A DNA stretch of 32,860 nucleotides from an uncultured Clostridia bacterium (GTDB lineage Bacteria; Bacillota; Clostridia; TANB77; CAG-508). The stretch is from contig CALXRZ010000014.1 of NCBI GenBank assembly GCA_944391015.1, positions 1 to 32,860 on the forward strand, written 5' to 3'. Numbering within the stretch: the first letter of the stretch is position 1; each line of letters starts with the position of its first letter. The notes under the pieces were generated by a model. The model saw only the letters and a program-made list of their open reading frames with translations, ran no database searches and was not told where the DNA came from. Positions 8,960-17,520 of this stretch are shown piece after piece. The translations under genes were made by a program, and so were the position numbers.

Positions 8960-9724
8960 ATGAATTTTTTTAAGAAAAATCAAATTGTTGTGTTTACAAT
9001 AGGTTTAATGCTAATTACAGCAGGATACTTAAGTTATATGAATAATAATAAAGATAGTACAAGGACATCTATTGATGCTAGTAGTATAGCAGATTCGGAG
9101 GAGATGGCGAGCATAGGCGATGCTAAGTTAGTTAGTGCAAATGTAGCTCAAAGCACAAATGAGGTTGGAGATGATGACGAAATAATAAGCAATAGTGAAA
9201 ATAGTAATTTAATTATAAATAGCGAAAACATAGAAGACACTTTAGCAAATAATAAATTAGTAAATAGTACTGATACAACAGTAGAACAGGAGAATAATGA
9301 AAACTTAGAAGTAAGTGGTAAAGTAGATAGTAGCGAAACTGATTTAGAAACAGGTTCAAATAGTGCAACTACAATAGATGAGTATTTTACAAGTTCGAGG
9401 CTTGAACGAGAAAATATGTATTCTAAACGCATTGAAAATTATCAGGATATATTAAATAATTCTAATGTAAGTGAGGCACAAAAGAAAACGGCTCAAGAGG
9501 AAATAACAAAATTAAATAATGAGCAAAATGCTTTAATGATAACAGAAAATTTACTAAAAACAAAGGGAATTAGTGATTTAATAATATTTGTAAATGGAGA
9601 TAGCATAAATGTTATAGTTAAAGGCGATAATATAGAAAAAGAAAAAATTGCACAAATTCAAAATGTTATTACAAGGGAATTAGATGCTGATATTGGAAAT
9701 GTACATATAACTACTAAAAACTAA
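8960..9724 (+). CDS. spoIIIAH: Stage III sporulation protein AH
   Basis: The 254-aa protein has an N-terminal membrane segment (about residues 8-27), an acidic Ser/Asn-rich linker and a C-terminal EscJ/PilO-like domain (about residues 145-254). The domain ends IGNVHITTKN. SpoIIIAH interacts with forespore SpoIIQ to form the channel across the two septal membranes. Start ATG 8960 has AGGAGG upstream. It is the last gene of the operon and is followed by hairpins. Confidence 0.95.
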   Translation: MNFFKKNQIVVFTIGLMLITAGYLSYMNNNKDSTRTSIDASSIADSEEMASIGDAKLVSANVAQSTNEVGDDDEIISNSENSNLIINSENIEDTLANNKLVNSTDTTVEQENNENLEVSGKVDSSETDLETGSNSATTIDEYFTSSRLERENMYSKRIENYQDILNNSNVSEAQKKTAQEEITKLNNEQNALMITENLLKTKGISDLIIFVNGDSINVIVKGDNIEKEKIAQIQNVITRELDADIGNVHITTKN

Positions 9725-9830
9725 TTTTAAGTTTAATGTATATCACTATTATTTACAGTTTTAGGAATGCTTATTTTGGAGAGCACATACTGTGAGAACT
9801 GACATTCTCATAGTAAAAAATATGAATTTA

Positions 9831-9889
9831 TACCAGTAATGTAGAAAAAAATAATCAAAAAAAGTTGTATTTTTTCTATTTACTGGTAT
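9831..9889. terminator. Large inverted repeat ending the spoIIIA operon
   Basis: TACCAGTAATGTAGAAAAAA on the left pairs with TTTTTTCTATTTACTGGTA on the right with a few mismatches, about 20 paired bases. A smaller hairpin, TGAGAA-CTGACA-TTCTCA, precedes it at about 9792-9811. The right arm overlaps the pfkA promoter, so the same bases can serve as transcript end and promoter. Confidence 0.5.
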
Positions 9890-9892
9890 AAT
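9865..9892 (+). promoter_or_regulatory. Sigma-A promoter for pfkA
   Basis: TTGTAT (9865-9870), a 16-nt spacer, then TGG-TATAAT with an extended -10 at 9887-9892. It lies about 90 bases upstream of the pfkA start and is the best promoter match in the interval. Confidence 0.65.
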
Positions 9893-9982
9893 ATTATTGT
9901 GAAAATGTATTAAATGAATTGATAATATTATGAAGATTGCACATTTAGTACAGCAAAATATTTACAAAGGAGAGAAAATGTT

Positions 9983-11125
9983 ATGGTTAAAAAAGTAGCT
10001 ATACTTGCTAATGGAGGAGATGTTTCGGGTTTTAATGCTGTTATAAGGGCAATTATTAAAACTGCCGAAAATAAAAATGTAGAATGTTATGGCTTTATAG
10101 ATGGATATAGAGGTTTACTTAAAAATGATATTGTAAGATTAGGCACAAGTTCAACTGGTAATGCAGTAGGAATATTGCCAAAAGGTGGCTCAATTATAGG
10201 GTCATCAACTAATGCAAATGTATTTAACTATCCAGTAGAAGAAAATGGACAAACTGTGTACAAAGATTTATCAGATGTATGTGTGGAAAATATTAAGAAA
10301 GATGAAATCGATTGTTTATTTACACTTGGAGGAGATGGTACACAAAAATCAGCAAGAGACTTGTCTTTAAAAGGAATTAACATTATAGGTGTTCCAAAAA
10401 CAATTGATAATGATGTAGCTTGTACTGAAATTACATTTGGATATAACACAGCTGTATCTGTTGCAGCAGAAGCAATAGATAGATTACATTCAACTGGTGA
10501 GACACATCATAGAATAATGGTATTAGAAGTAATGGGAAGATATGCAGGTTGGATAGCACTAGAGTCTGCTATTGCCGGAGGAGCTGATGTAGCTTTAATA
10601 CCAGAAATACCTTTTGATATAAATAGTGCTGCAAGAAAAATTATAAACAGAAAAAATAGAGGAAAATCTTTTAGTATAGTGGTTGTTGCAGAAGGAGCAA
10701 AACCAAAAGATGGAGATATACACATTAAAAATATGAGAAATAATGGCGCTGGTGTGGACAATACAAAATTAGGTGGAATTGGAGAAATTGTTGCAAAGCA
10801 ACTAGAAGAGCTAACAGGCTTAGAAGCAAGATGCACAGTACTTGGATATATGCAAAGAGGAGGTTCTCCTACAGCTTTTGATAGAGTGCTTTCTACTAAA
10901 TATGGTTCAAGAGCAATGGAGTATGCCTTAGAGGGAAAGTTTAATATTTTAACAGTTATTAAAGATGGAAAATTAAATTGTGTGCCACTAGAGGATGTAG
11001 TAGGTAATAATACTAAAATTGGTGCCGTATCTGGTAACACACCAGAAAGTAACTTAAGAAAAGTAACAATGGATGATGAACTTGTTAAAACTGCAAGAGC
11101 AATCGGAATAAATTTAGGAGACTAA
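9983..11125 (+). CDS. pfkA: 6-phosphofructokinase, PPi-lineage type with ATP-type glycine
   Basis: This 380-aa enzyme phosphorylates fructose 6-phosphate in glycolysis. The donor-site motif is GGDGT (116-120), with Gly where PPi-dependent enzymes carry Asp. The catalytic loop is PKTIDND (138-144), with Lys where bacterial ATP enzymes carry Gly. MGRYAGW and PEIPF are present. The Gly/Lys combination is known from ATP-using members of the PPi-like lineage, so ATP is the likelier donor, though this is inference. The start ATG has AAAGGAGAG upstream. It is followed 28 bases later by argS and is probably cotranscribed with it. Confidence 0.93.
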   Translation: MVKKVAILANGGDVSGFNAVIRAIIKTAENKNVECYGFIDGYRGLLKNDIVRLGTSSTGNAVGILPKGGSIIGSSTNANVFNYPVEENGQTVYKDLSDVCVENIKKDEIDCLFTLGGDGTQKSARDLSLKGINIIGVPKTIDNDVACTEITFGYNTAVSVAAEAIDRLHSTGETHHRIMVLEVMGRYAGWIALESAIAGGADVALIPEIPFDINSAARKIINRKNRGKSFSIVVVAEGAKPKDGDIHIKNMRNNGAGVDNTKLGGIGEIVAKQLEELTGLEARCTVLGYMQRGGSPTAFDRVLSTKYGSRAMEYALEGKFNILTVIKDGKLNCVPLEDVVGNNTKIGAVSGNTPESNLRKVTMDDELVKTARAIGINLGD

Positions 11126-11153
11126 TAAAATTTGCGCATAGAAAGGTGAAAAT

Positions 11154-12857
11154 ATGTTAGATTTAAAGGAAATAATAGCAAATGAAATACAAAAAGTTAC
11201 AAATGTAGAAACTATATATGACTATATTGAGGTGCCTGCAAATAAAGAAATGGGAGACTTTTCTCTCCCTTGCTTTAAGCTTGCAAAAGAGCTAAAAAAA
11301 GCACCTCAAATAATAGCTACTGAAATAAAAGACAAATTAAATATTCCAGATAATATAGTTTTAGAAACAAAAGTAGTAAATGGGTATCTAAACTTTTATC
11401 TTAATCCAATGCTAATAGCTAAAACAGTATTAGAAGAATTTGAGGATAAAAAAGAAAAATACGGAAGTAGTGACATAGGAAAAGGCCAAACTGTTGTAAT
11501 AGATTATTCATCACCAAATATTGCAAAACCATTTCATATTGGACACTTACGTTCTACAGTTATAGGAAATTCATTGCACAACATATATAAATTTTTAGGC
11601 TACAATGTAGTTGGAATAAATCATTTAGGAGACTATGGCACCCAATTTGGAAAGCTTATTGAAGGTTATAAAAGATGGGGCAGTGAATATGATATTGAAC
11701 ATAATCCAATAGATGAACTTACTAAAATTTATATTAGAATAAACAATTTATGCAAAGAAGATGAAAGTGTACTAGAAGCTTGTAGAAACAATTTTAAAAA
11801 ATTAGAAGATGGAGACGAATATTGTACTAAACTTTGGCAAAAATTTAGAGATTTAAGTTTAAAAGAATTCCAAAAAGTTTATGATTTACTAGATGTTCAT
11901 TTTGACTCTTCAAATGGTGAAGCATTTTATTCAGACAAAATGCCAGAAATAGTGCAAATATTAGAAAAAACAGGAAAATTAGTGGAGTCTGAGGGAGCAA
12001 GAGTAATAAACCTAGACGAATACAACATTCCACCTTGCATTATTGAAAAAACTAATGGCTCTACAACTTATGCAACACGTGATTTAGCAGCAATAATGTA
12101 TAGAGCGCGTACATATAATTATGACAAAGCATTATATGTTACATCATATGAACAAAATCTTCATTTTAAACAAGTATTCGAAACTGCAAAACTATTAGGA
12201 ATAGACAAAAAATATACAGATGGCTTAGAGCATATTCCATTTGGAATGGTACAATTAAAAACTGGAAAAATGTCTACTAGGGAAGGAAATATTATAAAGC
12301 TAGAAGAACTTTTAAATGAAGCAATAACTAGAGCATCTAAAATAATAGAAGAAAAAAATAGTAATCTTGAAAACAAAGAAGAAGTAGCAAAAAAAGTTGG
12401 AATTGGTGCAGTAATATTTAATGACTTATACAACAGTAGAATAAAAGATGAAATTTTTGATTGGGACATAATGCTTAACTTTAATGGCGAAACAGGTCCA
12501 TACTTACAATATATGTATGTACGTACCAACAGCGTACTTGAAAAAGCAAACAAAGTACCAAATATTCAAAATGTTAAAATAGAACTACTTAAGGATAATG
12601 CATCAATATACTTAATTAAGGAAATGTATAATTTTGAAAATATAGTAAAACAATCGGCTGAAAAAAATGAGCCATATATTATATCTAGGTATTTAATAAA
12701 TATAGCAAAAGCTTTTAGCTCATTTTATAATGACAATAAGATAATATGTGATGATGTAGATATACAAAATGCAAGAGTATATTTGACGTATTGTACTAAT
12801 GTAATACTAAAAACTGGAGCTAGCTTATTAGGAATACAAATGCCAAATAAAATGTAG
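11154..12857 (+). CDS. argS: Arginyl-tRNA synthetase
   Basis: The 567-aa class I synthetase charges tRNA-Arg. The ArgS N-terminal add-1 domain precedes the HIGH motif at H128-H131 (FHIGHLRS) and the KMSKS equivalent KMSTR at 372-376. The C-terminal anticodon-binding domain ends SLLGIQMPNKM. Length and order are normal. Start ATG 11154 has GAAAGGTG upstream. It is relevant here because CGG, formally an Arg codon, seems not to be read as Arg in this genome; the enzyme itself shows nothing unusual. Confidence 0.97.
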   Translation: MLDLKEIIANEIQKVTNVETIYDYIEVPANKEMGDFSLPCFKLAKELKKAPQIIATEIKDKLNIPDNIVLETKVVNGYLNFYLNPMLIAKTVLEEFEDKKEKYGSSDIGKGQTVVIDYSSPNIAKPFHIGHLRSTVIGNSLHNIYKFLGYNVVGINHLGDYGTQFGKLIEGYKRWGSEYDIEHNPIDELTKIYIRINNLCKEDESVLEACRNNFKKLEDGDEYCTKLWQKFRDLSLKEFQKVYDLLDVHFDSSNGEAFYSDKMPEIVQILEKTGKLVESEGARVINLDEYNIPPCIIEKTNGSTTYATRDLAAIMYRARTYNYDKALYVTSYEQNLHFKQVFETAKLLGIDKKYTDGLEHIPFGMVQLKTGKMSTREGNIIKLEELLNEAITRASKIIEEKNSNLENKEEVAKKVGIGAVIFNDLYNSRIKDEIFDWDIMLNFNGETGPYLQYMYVRTNSVLEKANKVPNIQNVKIELLKDNASIYLIKEMYNFENIVKQSAEKNEPYIISRYLINIAKAFSSFYNDNKIICDDVDIQNARVYLTYCTNVILKTGASLLGIQMPNKM

Positions 12858-12875
12858 TATGCAACATTAAAATAC

Positions 12876-12905
12876 TTGCATATTTTATATTAGATATAGT
12901 ATAAT
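12876..12905 (+). promoter_or_regulatory. Promoter for glmM
   Basis: TTGCAT (12876-12881), an 18-nt spacer and TATAAT (12900-12905), in the 95-base gap between argS and glmM. Confidence 0.6.
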
Positions 12906-12952
12906 ATGTTTTGTAAATTAAACATATTTATACAAGACAAATGGAGGTTAAA

Positions 12953-14317
12953 ATGAGAAAATACTTTGGAACAGATGGAATTAGAAGAATTGCTAATACT
13001 GAATTATCACCTAGTTTAGTATATAGAGTAGCAAAGGCAGGAGCCTATGTTTTGTCAAAACATTCAGACCATATGCCTACAATTTTAATAGGTAGAGATA
13101 CACGTATATCAGGTACATTGATAGAAAGTGCAATGGTAGCAGGCTTTTTAAGTTATGGCGCAAATGTAAAAATTTTAGGCGTGCTTCCAACACCTGGCGT
13201 AGCATATTTAACAAAAAAACTAAAAGCAGATGCTAGTGTAGTTATATCTGCATCACACAATACATACGAATTTAATGGCGTAAAATATTTTAGTAATAAA
13301 GGTATGAAAATTCCCGACGAACTAGAAGAAGAAATAGAAGAAGTTATGGACTCAGGAAAACTAGATGATTTTTCAGCAGTTAATGACAAAATAGGCGTAT
13401 CTGAAATAAGAACAGACCTACTTGATGAATATGTATACTTCTTCAGAAAAAACTTTGAAGAAGATTTTGAAAACTTAGATACATCGAACTTTGTAGTAGC
13501 TATAGATACTGCAAATGGTGCAACATCTGTAGTTGCAGAAAAAGTTTTCTCTGCACTTGGAATAAAACATTATATTTTAAATAATACTCCTAATGGAACA
13601 AATATAAATGAAAATTGTGGTTCTACACATTTAGATGTATTAAAAAAATATGTTGTAGAAAACAAATGTAACTTAGGAATAGCTTATGATGGTGATGGAG
13701 ATAGATGTTTAGCAGTTGATGAGAACGGAAATGAAATTGACGGAGATATAATCTTAGCAGTAATATCTAAATATATGAAAGAAAAAGGAAAACTAAATAA
13801 AGATACTTTAGTAGCAACAGTAATGAGTAATTTAGGACTAAAGAAATACGCAGAAGCAAATAACATAAACTTTGAAGAAACAAAAGTTGGAGATAGATAT
13901 GTACTTGAAAGAATGTTAAAAGAAGGATATAATCTTGGTGGAGAACAATCTGGTCATATAATTATGTTGGACTACAACCCAACAGGAGACGGCATTTTAA
14001 CTTCCTTAATGTTAACAAAAATTATTTTAGAAAAAAATATGTCAGCTTCAAAAGTTTGTGATATAATACAAATATATCCTCAAGTTTTAGTTAATGCTAA
14101 AGTAGATAGTAACAAAAAATATGATTATGATAAAGACGAAGAAATAAAAAAAGCTATAGAAGAATTAGAAAAAGAATTTTCTGGAAATGGAAGAGTTTTA
14201 ATTAGACCTTCTGGAACAGAACCTTTAGTAAGGGTAATGATAGAGGGAACAGATAAAAAATACATACAAACAAAAGCAGAAAACCTTGCTCAACTTATTG
14301 AAAAAAAATTAAAATAA
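12953..14317 (+). CDS. glmM: Phosphoglucosamine mutase
   Basis: The 454-aa enzyme converts glucosamine 6-phosphate to the 1-phosphate for peptidoglycan precursor synthesis. It has YFGTDGIRR at the start, the phosphoserine loop SASHN with S101, the metal site DGDGDR (246-251), the sugar-binding GGEQSGH and the phosphate-binding RPSGTEPLVRVM near the end. ATG 12953 is preferred because GGAGG lies between it and the upstream ATG 12941. A 20-base gap and a Shine-Dalgarno connect it to the small membrane protein downstream. Confidence 0.97.
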   Translation: MRKYFGTDGIRRIANTELSPSLVYRVAKAGAYVLSKHSDHMPTILIGRDTRISGTLIESAMVAGFLSYGANVKILGVLPTPGVAYLTKKLKADASVVISASHNTYEFNGVKYFSNKGMKIPDELEEEIEEVMDSGKLDDFSAVNDKIGVSEIRTDLLDEYVYFFRKNFEEDFENLDTSNFVVAIDTANGATSVVAEKVFSALGIKHYILNNTPNGTNINENCGSTHLDVLKKYVVENKCNLGIAYDGDGDRCLAVDENGNEIDGDIILAVISKYMKEKGKLNKDTLVATVMSNLGLKKYAEANNINFEETKVGDRYVLERMLKEGYNLGGEQSGHIIMLDYNPTGDGILTSLMLTKIILEKNMSASKVCDIIQIYPQVLVNAKVDSNKKYDYDKDEEIKKAIEELEKEFSGNGRVLIRPSGTEPLVRVMIEGTDKKYIQTKAENLAQLIEKKLK

Positions 14318-14337
14318 TATAAAGGGAGGATTAAAAT

Positions 14338-14676
14338 ATGCCAATGATAAATTTCACTAATCCAATAATACTATTAGTAGTAACACTAGTTTATGTACTT
14401 ATACTAATACTTTCAAAGGAAACCAAAAAAAGTGCTATAGCAGCAGTAATGCTATTTGTATTTGTAGCTATGCTAGTGGTACATACAATAATGTACATAA
14501 CAGGTGACACATTATCTTCTGATGTGCTTTCAGATATAACATTTACAATAGTATTTGATTTGATATTTGTATTACTATCATTCATTGCTTACTTGTGGGT
14601 GGATGACATTGAAGCAAAACTAAAAAAGAAAAAGAGCATTGATAATAGTTTAGATTGGTTTTGGGGAAAAGTTTAA
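14338..14676 (+). CDS. Small three-helix membrane protein of unknown function
   Basis: The 112-aa protein has three clear hydrophobic segments (about residues 8-25, 32-55, 62-88) and a basic cytoplasmic tail KLKKKKS. I do not recognise a family. It is probably cotranscribed with glmM, with GGGAGGA before ATG 14338. The tail carries no extra domain. Confidence 0.75.
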   Translation: MPMINFTNPIILLVVTLVYVLILILSKETKKSAIAAVMLFVFVAMLVVHTIMYITGDTLSSDVLSDITFTIVFDLIFVLLSFIAYLWVDDIEAKLKKKKSIDNSLDWFWGKV

Positions 14677-14704
14677 GAACCAAAAATAAGCTAAAGATAA
14701 GTTA

Positions 14705-14729
14705 TAGCAAAGTAGAAAATACTTTGCTA
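14705..14729 (+). terminator. Hairpin after the small membrane protein
   Basis: TAGCAAAGTA (14705-14714) pairs perfectly with TACTTTGCTA (14720-14729). The downstream tract (TATTTAT) is only moderately T-rich, so termination is likely but not certain. Confidence 0.5.
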
Positions 14730-14758
14730 TATTTATCTGATTATTGTAGAAGACAACA

Positions 14759-14811
14759 AGGTTCTGGGGTACCCGACTGCAATCTTTGATTGCTATGTCG
14801 GGTCAGGTTCT
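14759..14811 (+). repeat. Hairpin flanked by AGGTTCT direct repeats upstream of metG
   Basis: ACCCGAC (14771-14777) pairs with GTCGGGT (14797-14803). Inside it, GCAATC (14779-14784) pairs with GATTGC (14788-14793). The hairpin sits between two identical AGGTTCT repeats (14759-14765, 14805-14811), 25 bases before metG. It lacks the conserved T-box sequence and S-box features, so it is not an evident known leader. Confidence 0.5.
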
Positions 14812-14836
14812 TATTATAAAATGTAGGAGGTAGTTT

Positions 14837-16423
14837 ATGGAAAAAAATATACTTATAGGTGGAGCTTGGCCATACGCAAATAGTGACTTACATTTAGGGC
14901 ATATAGCAGGTTTGGTATCTGGAGATATTTTAGCTAGATATTTTAGACAACAAGGATATAATGTAATGTTTGTATCTGGAACAGATTGCCACGGAACACC
15001 AATAACCGAAAGAGCAAAAAGAGAGAAAAAATCTCCAAAGGATATTGCAGAATACTATGATAAAAGAGATAGAGAAACTTTAGAAAAATTTGACTTTTCT
15101 TATGATTTATATACAAATACTGATACAGAATTTCATAGAAAAAAAGTTATGGAAATGTTTAAAAAAATGTATGATAATGGCTATATATATGAAAAAATAG
15201 AGCCACAAGCATATTGTAATCATTGCCAAAAATTCTTATCAGATAGAGAGCTTGAAATTACTTGCCCAAAATGTGGACAGGTTACAAAAGCCGAGCAATG
15301 CGATAACTGCCAATATGTTCCTACAATAGAAGATATGAAAGATGGAATTTGTTTAGAATGCAAACAAAAAGTAGTATTAAAAGACAATAAAAACTTGTAC
15401 TTGGCATTATCTAAATTTCAAAAAGACATAGAAGAATATGTGAAAAAAAATGATAAGCTATGGAGAGTTAATGCTAAAAACGAAACTACCAAATATTTAA
15501 AACAAGGATTAGTAGATAGAGCAGTAACCAGAGATTTAGACTGGGGAGTGGACATACCTGTACCAGGATACGAGTCTAAAAAAATGTATGTATGGATAGA
15601 GGCAGTATTAGGTTACATTACAGCAACAATGAAAAAATGTGAAGAATTAGGTAAAGATTGGGAAGAATTTTGGAAAGAACAATATCATCCAACAATTTAT
15701 ATGGTACACGGAAAAGACAACATAGTATTCCATAGTATAATTTTTAATAGCTTATTATTAGCGATGAAAGAAAATTATCACTTAGTAAATACAATAGTGT
15801 CATCAGAATATTTAAACATCAATGACGAAAAAATATCTAAAAGCAAAGGTAATGGAATTCCTGCAATAGAATTAGTAGAAAAATATGGACCAGATGTATT
15901 ACGTTTTTATTTAATAAATAATGGTCCAGAAAAAAAGGATGCAAACTTTACAATAGATGCATTAGTTGCAACAAATAACGGTGAATTATTAAATAAATTT
16001 GGCAACTTAGTAAATAGAACTTTAAAATTTAAAGAACTAGAAGAAGTACCAAATGGAAAATTAGATAACACAATAAAAGAAAAAATAGAAGAAACATATA
16101 AATTGGTGGGAGAAAGCATAGAAAAGCTAGAATTTAAACAAGCTACGGATATGGCAATGGAATTAGTAGAAGTAGCAAATAAATATTATGATGAACAAAA
16201 ACCTTGGGTACAAAAGAAAGAAAATATCCAAGAATTTAACAATACAATATACACTTGTGCAGTAATAATAGCAAACTTAGCAAATATATTTGAGCCATTT
16301 ATGCCAAGTGCTTGCACAAAAATACGTAAATATTTAGATATAAAAGAAAAAAGCTGGAAACTAATAGAACCAGCAGTGGGCTTGAAACTAGAAAATATTG
16401 AGCCTCTATTTACAAGAATGTAG
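14837..16423 (+). CDS. metG: Methionyl-tRNA synthetase
   Basis: The 528-aa class I synthetase has the HLGH motif at residues 19-22, KISKS at 332-336 and a doubled zinc-knuckle insert (CNHC, CPKC, CDNC, CLEC). It ends after the anticodon-binding domain and lacks the C-terminal tRNA-binding (Trbp111-like) domain, as some bacterial forms do. Start ATG 14837 has GTAGGAGG upstream. It is followed by a bidirectional terminator. Confidence 0.97.
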   Translation: MEKNILIGGAWPYANSDLHLGHIAGLVSGDILARYFRQQGYNVMFVSGTDCHGTPITERAKREKKSPKDIAEYYDKRDRETLEKFDFSYDLYTNTDTEFHRKKVMEMFKKMYDNGYIYEKIEPQAYCNHCQKFLSDRELEITCPKCGQVTKAEQCDNCQYVPTIEDMKDGICLECKQKVVLKDNKNLYLALSKFQKDIEEYVKKNDKLWRVNAKNETTKYLKQGLVDRAVTRDLDWGVDIPVPGYESKKMYVWIEAVLGYITATMKKCEELGKDWEEFWKEQYHPTIYMVHGKDNIVFHSIIFNSLLLAMKENYHLVNTIVSSEYLNINDEKISKSKGNGIPAIELVEKYGPDVLRFYLINNGPEKKDANFTIDALVATNNGELLNKFGNLVNRTLKFKELEEVPNGKLDNTIKEKIEETYKLVGESIEKLEFKQATDMAMELVEVANKYYDEQKPWVQKKENIQEFNNTIYTCAVIIANLANIFEPFMPSACTKIRKYLDIKEKSWKLIEPAVGLKLENIEPLFTRM

Positions 16424-16442
16424 AATTATATGTTTAATAAAT

Positions 16443-16480
16443 AAAATAACAGGTTACAATACATTAAATATATTGTAGCT
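16443..16480. terminator. Bidirectional terminator between metG and the XRE gene
   Basis: AAATAACAGGTTACAATA pairs with TATTGTAGCTTGTTATTT across a short loop. It has T-rich tracts on both strands, suiting the two convergent genes. Confidence 0.7.
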
Positions 16481-16487
16481 TGTTATT

Positions 16488-16706
16488 TTATTCTTTATTA
16501 TATGGTTTTACTTCATTAGTTAATTCTAAAATGTAATCTACAGATGTTTTATAAAATTTAGCTAACTCAATTAAAATTTTGGTTGGAATATCATTCTCAC
16601 CAGTTTCATATTTAGAATAACCAGTCTGTGACATATTTAAAAATTTTGAAATTTGAGCTTGCGTCAAATCGTGGTCTTCACGTAATTCTTTTAGCCTTTT
16701 GTACAT
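16488..16706 (-). CDS. XRE-family helix-turn-helix repressor
   Basis: This is a 72-aa single-domain Cro/C1-type regulator. The recognition region is DLTQAQISKFLNMSQTGYSKYE at about residues 14-35, and it ends shortly after the five-helix fold. The reverse strand carries AAGGAG before the start codon. It is divergent from the sortase gene, and the gap between them holds three near-identical palindromes, so it very probably represses the sortase promoter and perhaps its own. It has no ligand or cleavage domain. Confidence 0.9.
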   Translation of the reverse strand: MYKRLKELREDHDLTQAQISKFLNMSQTGYSKYETGENDIPTKILIELAKFYKTSVDYILELTNEVKPYNKE

Positions 16707-16760
16707 AATTTAACTCCTTATATTAAATATATAAAATAAAATTATAAATAAATTTTAAAA

Positions 16761-16832
16761 TAATCTGTTTTAGGTTATTGACATTTAACCTGAAATAGAT
16801 TAAAATATTCGAAGATAACCTAAAACAGGTTA
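16761..16832. promoter_or_regulatory. Three XRE operators, consensus TAACCTRAAAYAGRTTA
   Basis: The sites are 16761-16777 (reverse orientation), 16786-16802 and 16816-16832. Each is a 17-bp imperfect palindrome matching the consensus at nearly every position. They bracket and overlap the sortase promoter, and their start spacings are 25 and 30 bp. Confidence 0.85.
16778..16806 (+). promoter_or_regulatory. Sigma-A promoter of the sortase operon
   Basis: A perfect TTGACA (16778-16783), a 17-nt spacer and TAAAAT (16801-16806). The middle operator fills the spacer, so repressor binding would block RNA polymerase directly. Confidence 0.85.
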
Positions 16833-16859
16833 AAAAAGGAGGTGAATTCTATAAGTTAA

Positions 16860-17520
16860 GTGAAAAAGGAACACTTGCGCGGTAAACATACAAGAATAAA
16901 ACAAGGGAAGCTTAATAAAAAGAAATTTGCAATAGTACTTATCATTTTATTATTAGTATTTGTCCTTTATGTAGTATTTATTAAAAAGAATGATGACGAA
17001 GTAGTTGAAACAAATACCAACATTGTAAATGACATACAGGAAAATGATGTTTCTAATGAGATAAGCAATGTACTTGTAAACGATGTAGATTTAAAAGAAT
17101 ATGTAGACACAGATATGCCGGACTACATTCAAGGCTATGGAGTATTAGGACAAATAGTAATTGATGAAATAGATATGGAAAATTACATTTTAGATTCAAC
17201 AGATGACTATTCGCTTAACCTTGCTGTTACCAAATTTTATGGACCGGATTTAAACCAAAGAGGAAACTTTGTAATCACAGGGCATAATGCTCGTGGATTG
17301 TTTAATAATTTAAAGAAGTTGGAAGTAGGAGATACTTTTTACATAATCGATAAGGAAACTGAAGAAAAAGTTACTTATAGAATAAATGAAAAGAAAACAA
17401 TATCTCCGACAGATTTAGATTGTTTAAATCAAGATACAAATAATAAAAGAGTGGTAACACTTATTACTTGTAATACCCGGAGGATTGACAAGGCTTATGC
17501 TTAAAGCAGAAGAGGTATAG
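16860..17520 (+). CDS. Sortase, reading through a +1 frameshift at CGG
   Basis: The rebuilt protein of about 219 aa has a basic N-terminus, one membrane helix (about residues 27-43) and an extracellular sortase domain. The catalytic triad is H142 in ITGHN, C204 in LITCN and, after the shift, R211 in TRLML. Without the shift, the frame reads CGG AGG ATT and stops at 17504, losing the catalytic Arg. Skipping the C of CGG (17478) gives GGA GGA TTG ACA AGG CTT and a sortase-like end at TAG 17518. Start GTG 16860 is 17 bases from AAGGAGG (16836-16842); TTG 16875 is an alternative. The LPQTG substrate lies just downstream. The sortase class is uncertain. Confidence 0.85.
17478..17480 (+). other. 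Putative +1 frameshift site, CGG in the sortase gene
   Basis: The entering frame is AAT ACC CGG AGG ATT, stopping seven codons after CGG. After +1 it is AAT ACC (C) GGA GGA TTG. The site lies between the catalytic Cys and Arg codons. Confidence 0.8.

Noticed and set aside
14677-14836. T-box or SAM riboswitch upstream of metG.
   Set aside because: The conserved T-box sequence, an antiterminator arrangement and S-box conserved loops are not present.
16860-16890. A seventh possible CGG shift at 16880, before the sortase (GCG CGG TAA in one frame, GGT AAA in the next).
   Set aside because: The frame that would enter this CGG has no ATG, GTG or TTG start near the ribosome site, and the sortase frame opens directly at GTG 16860. 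In the sortase frame this CGG is out of frame (CGC GGT).
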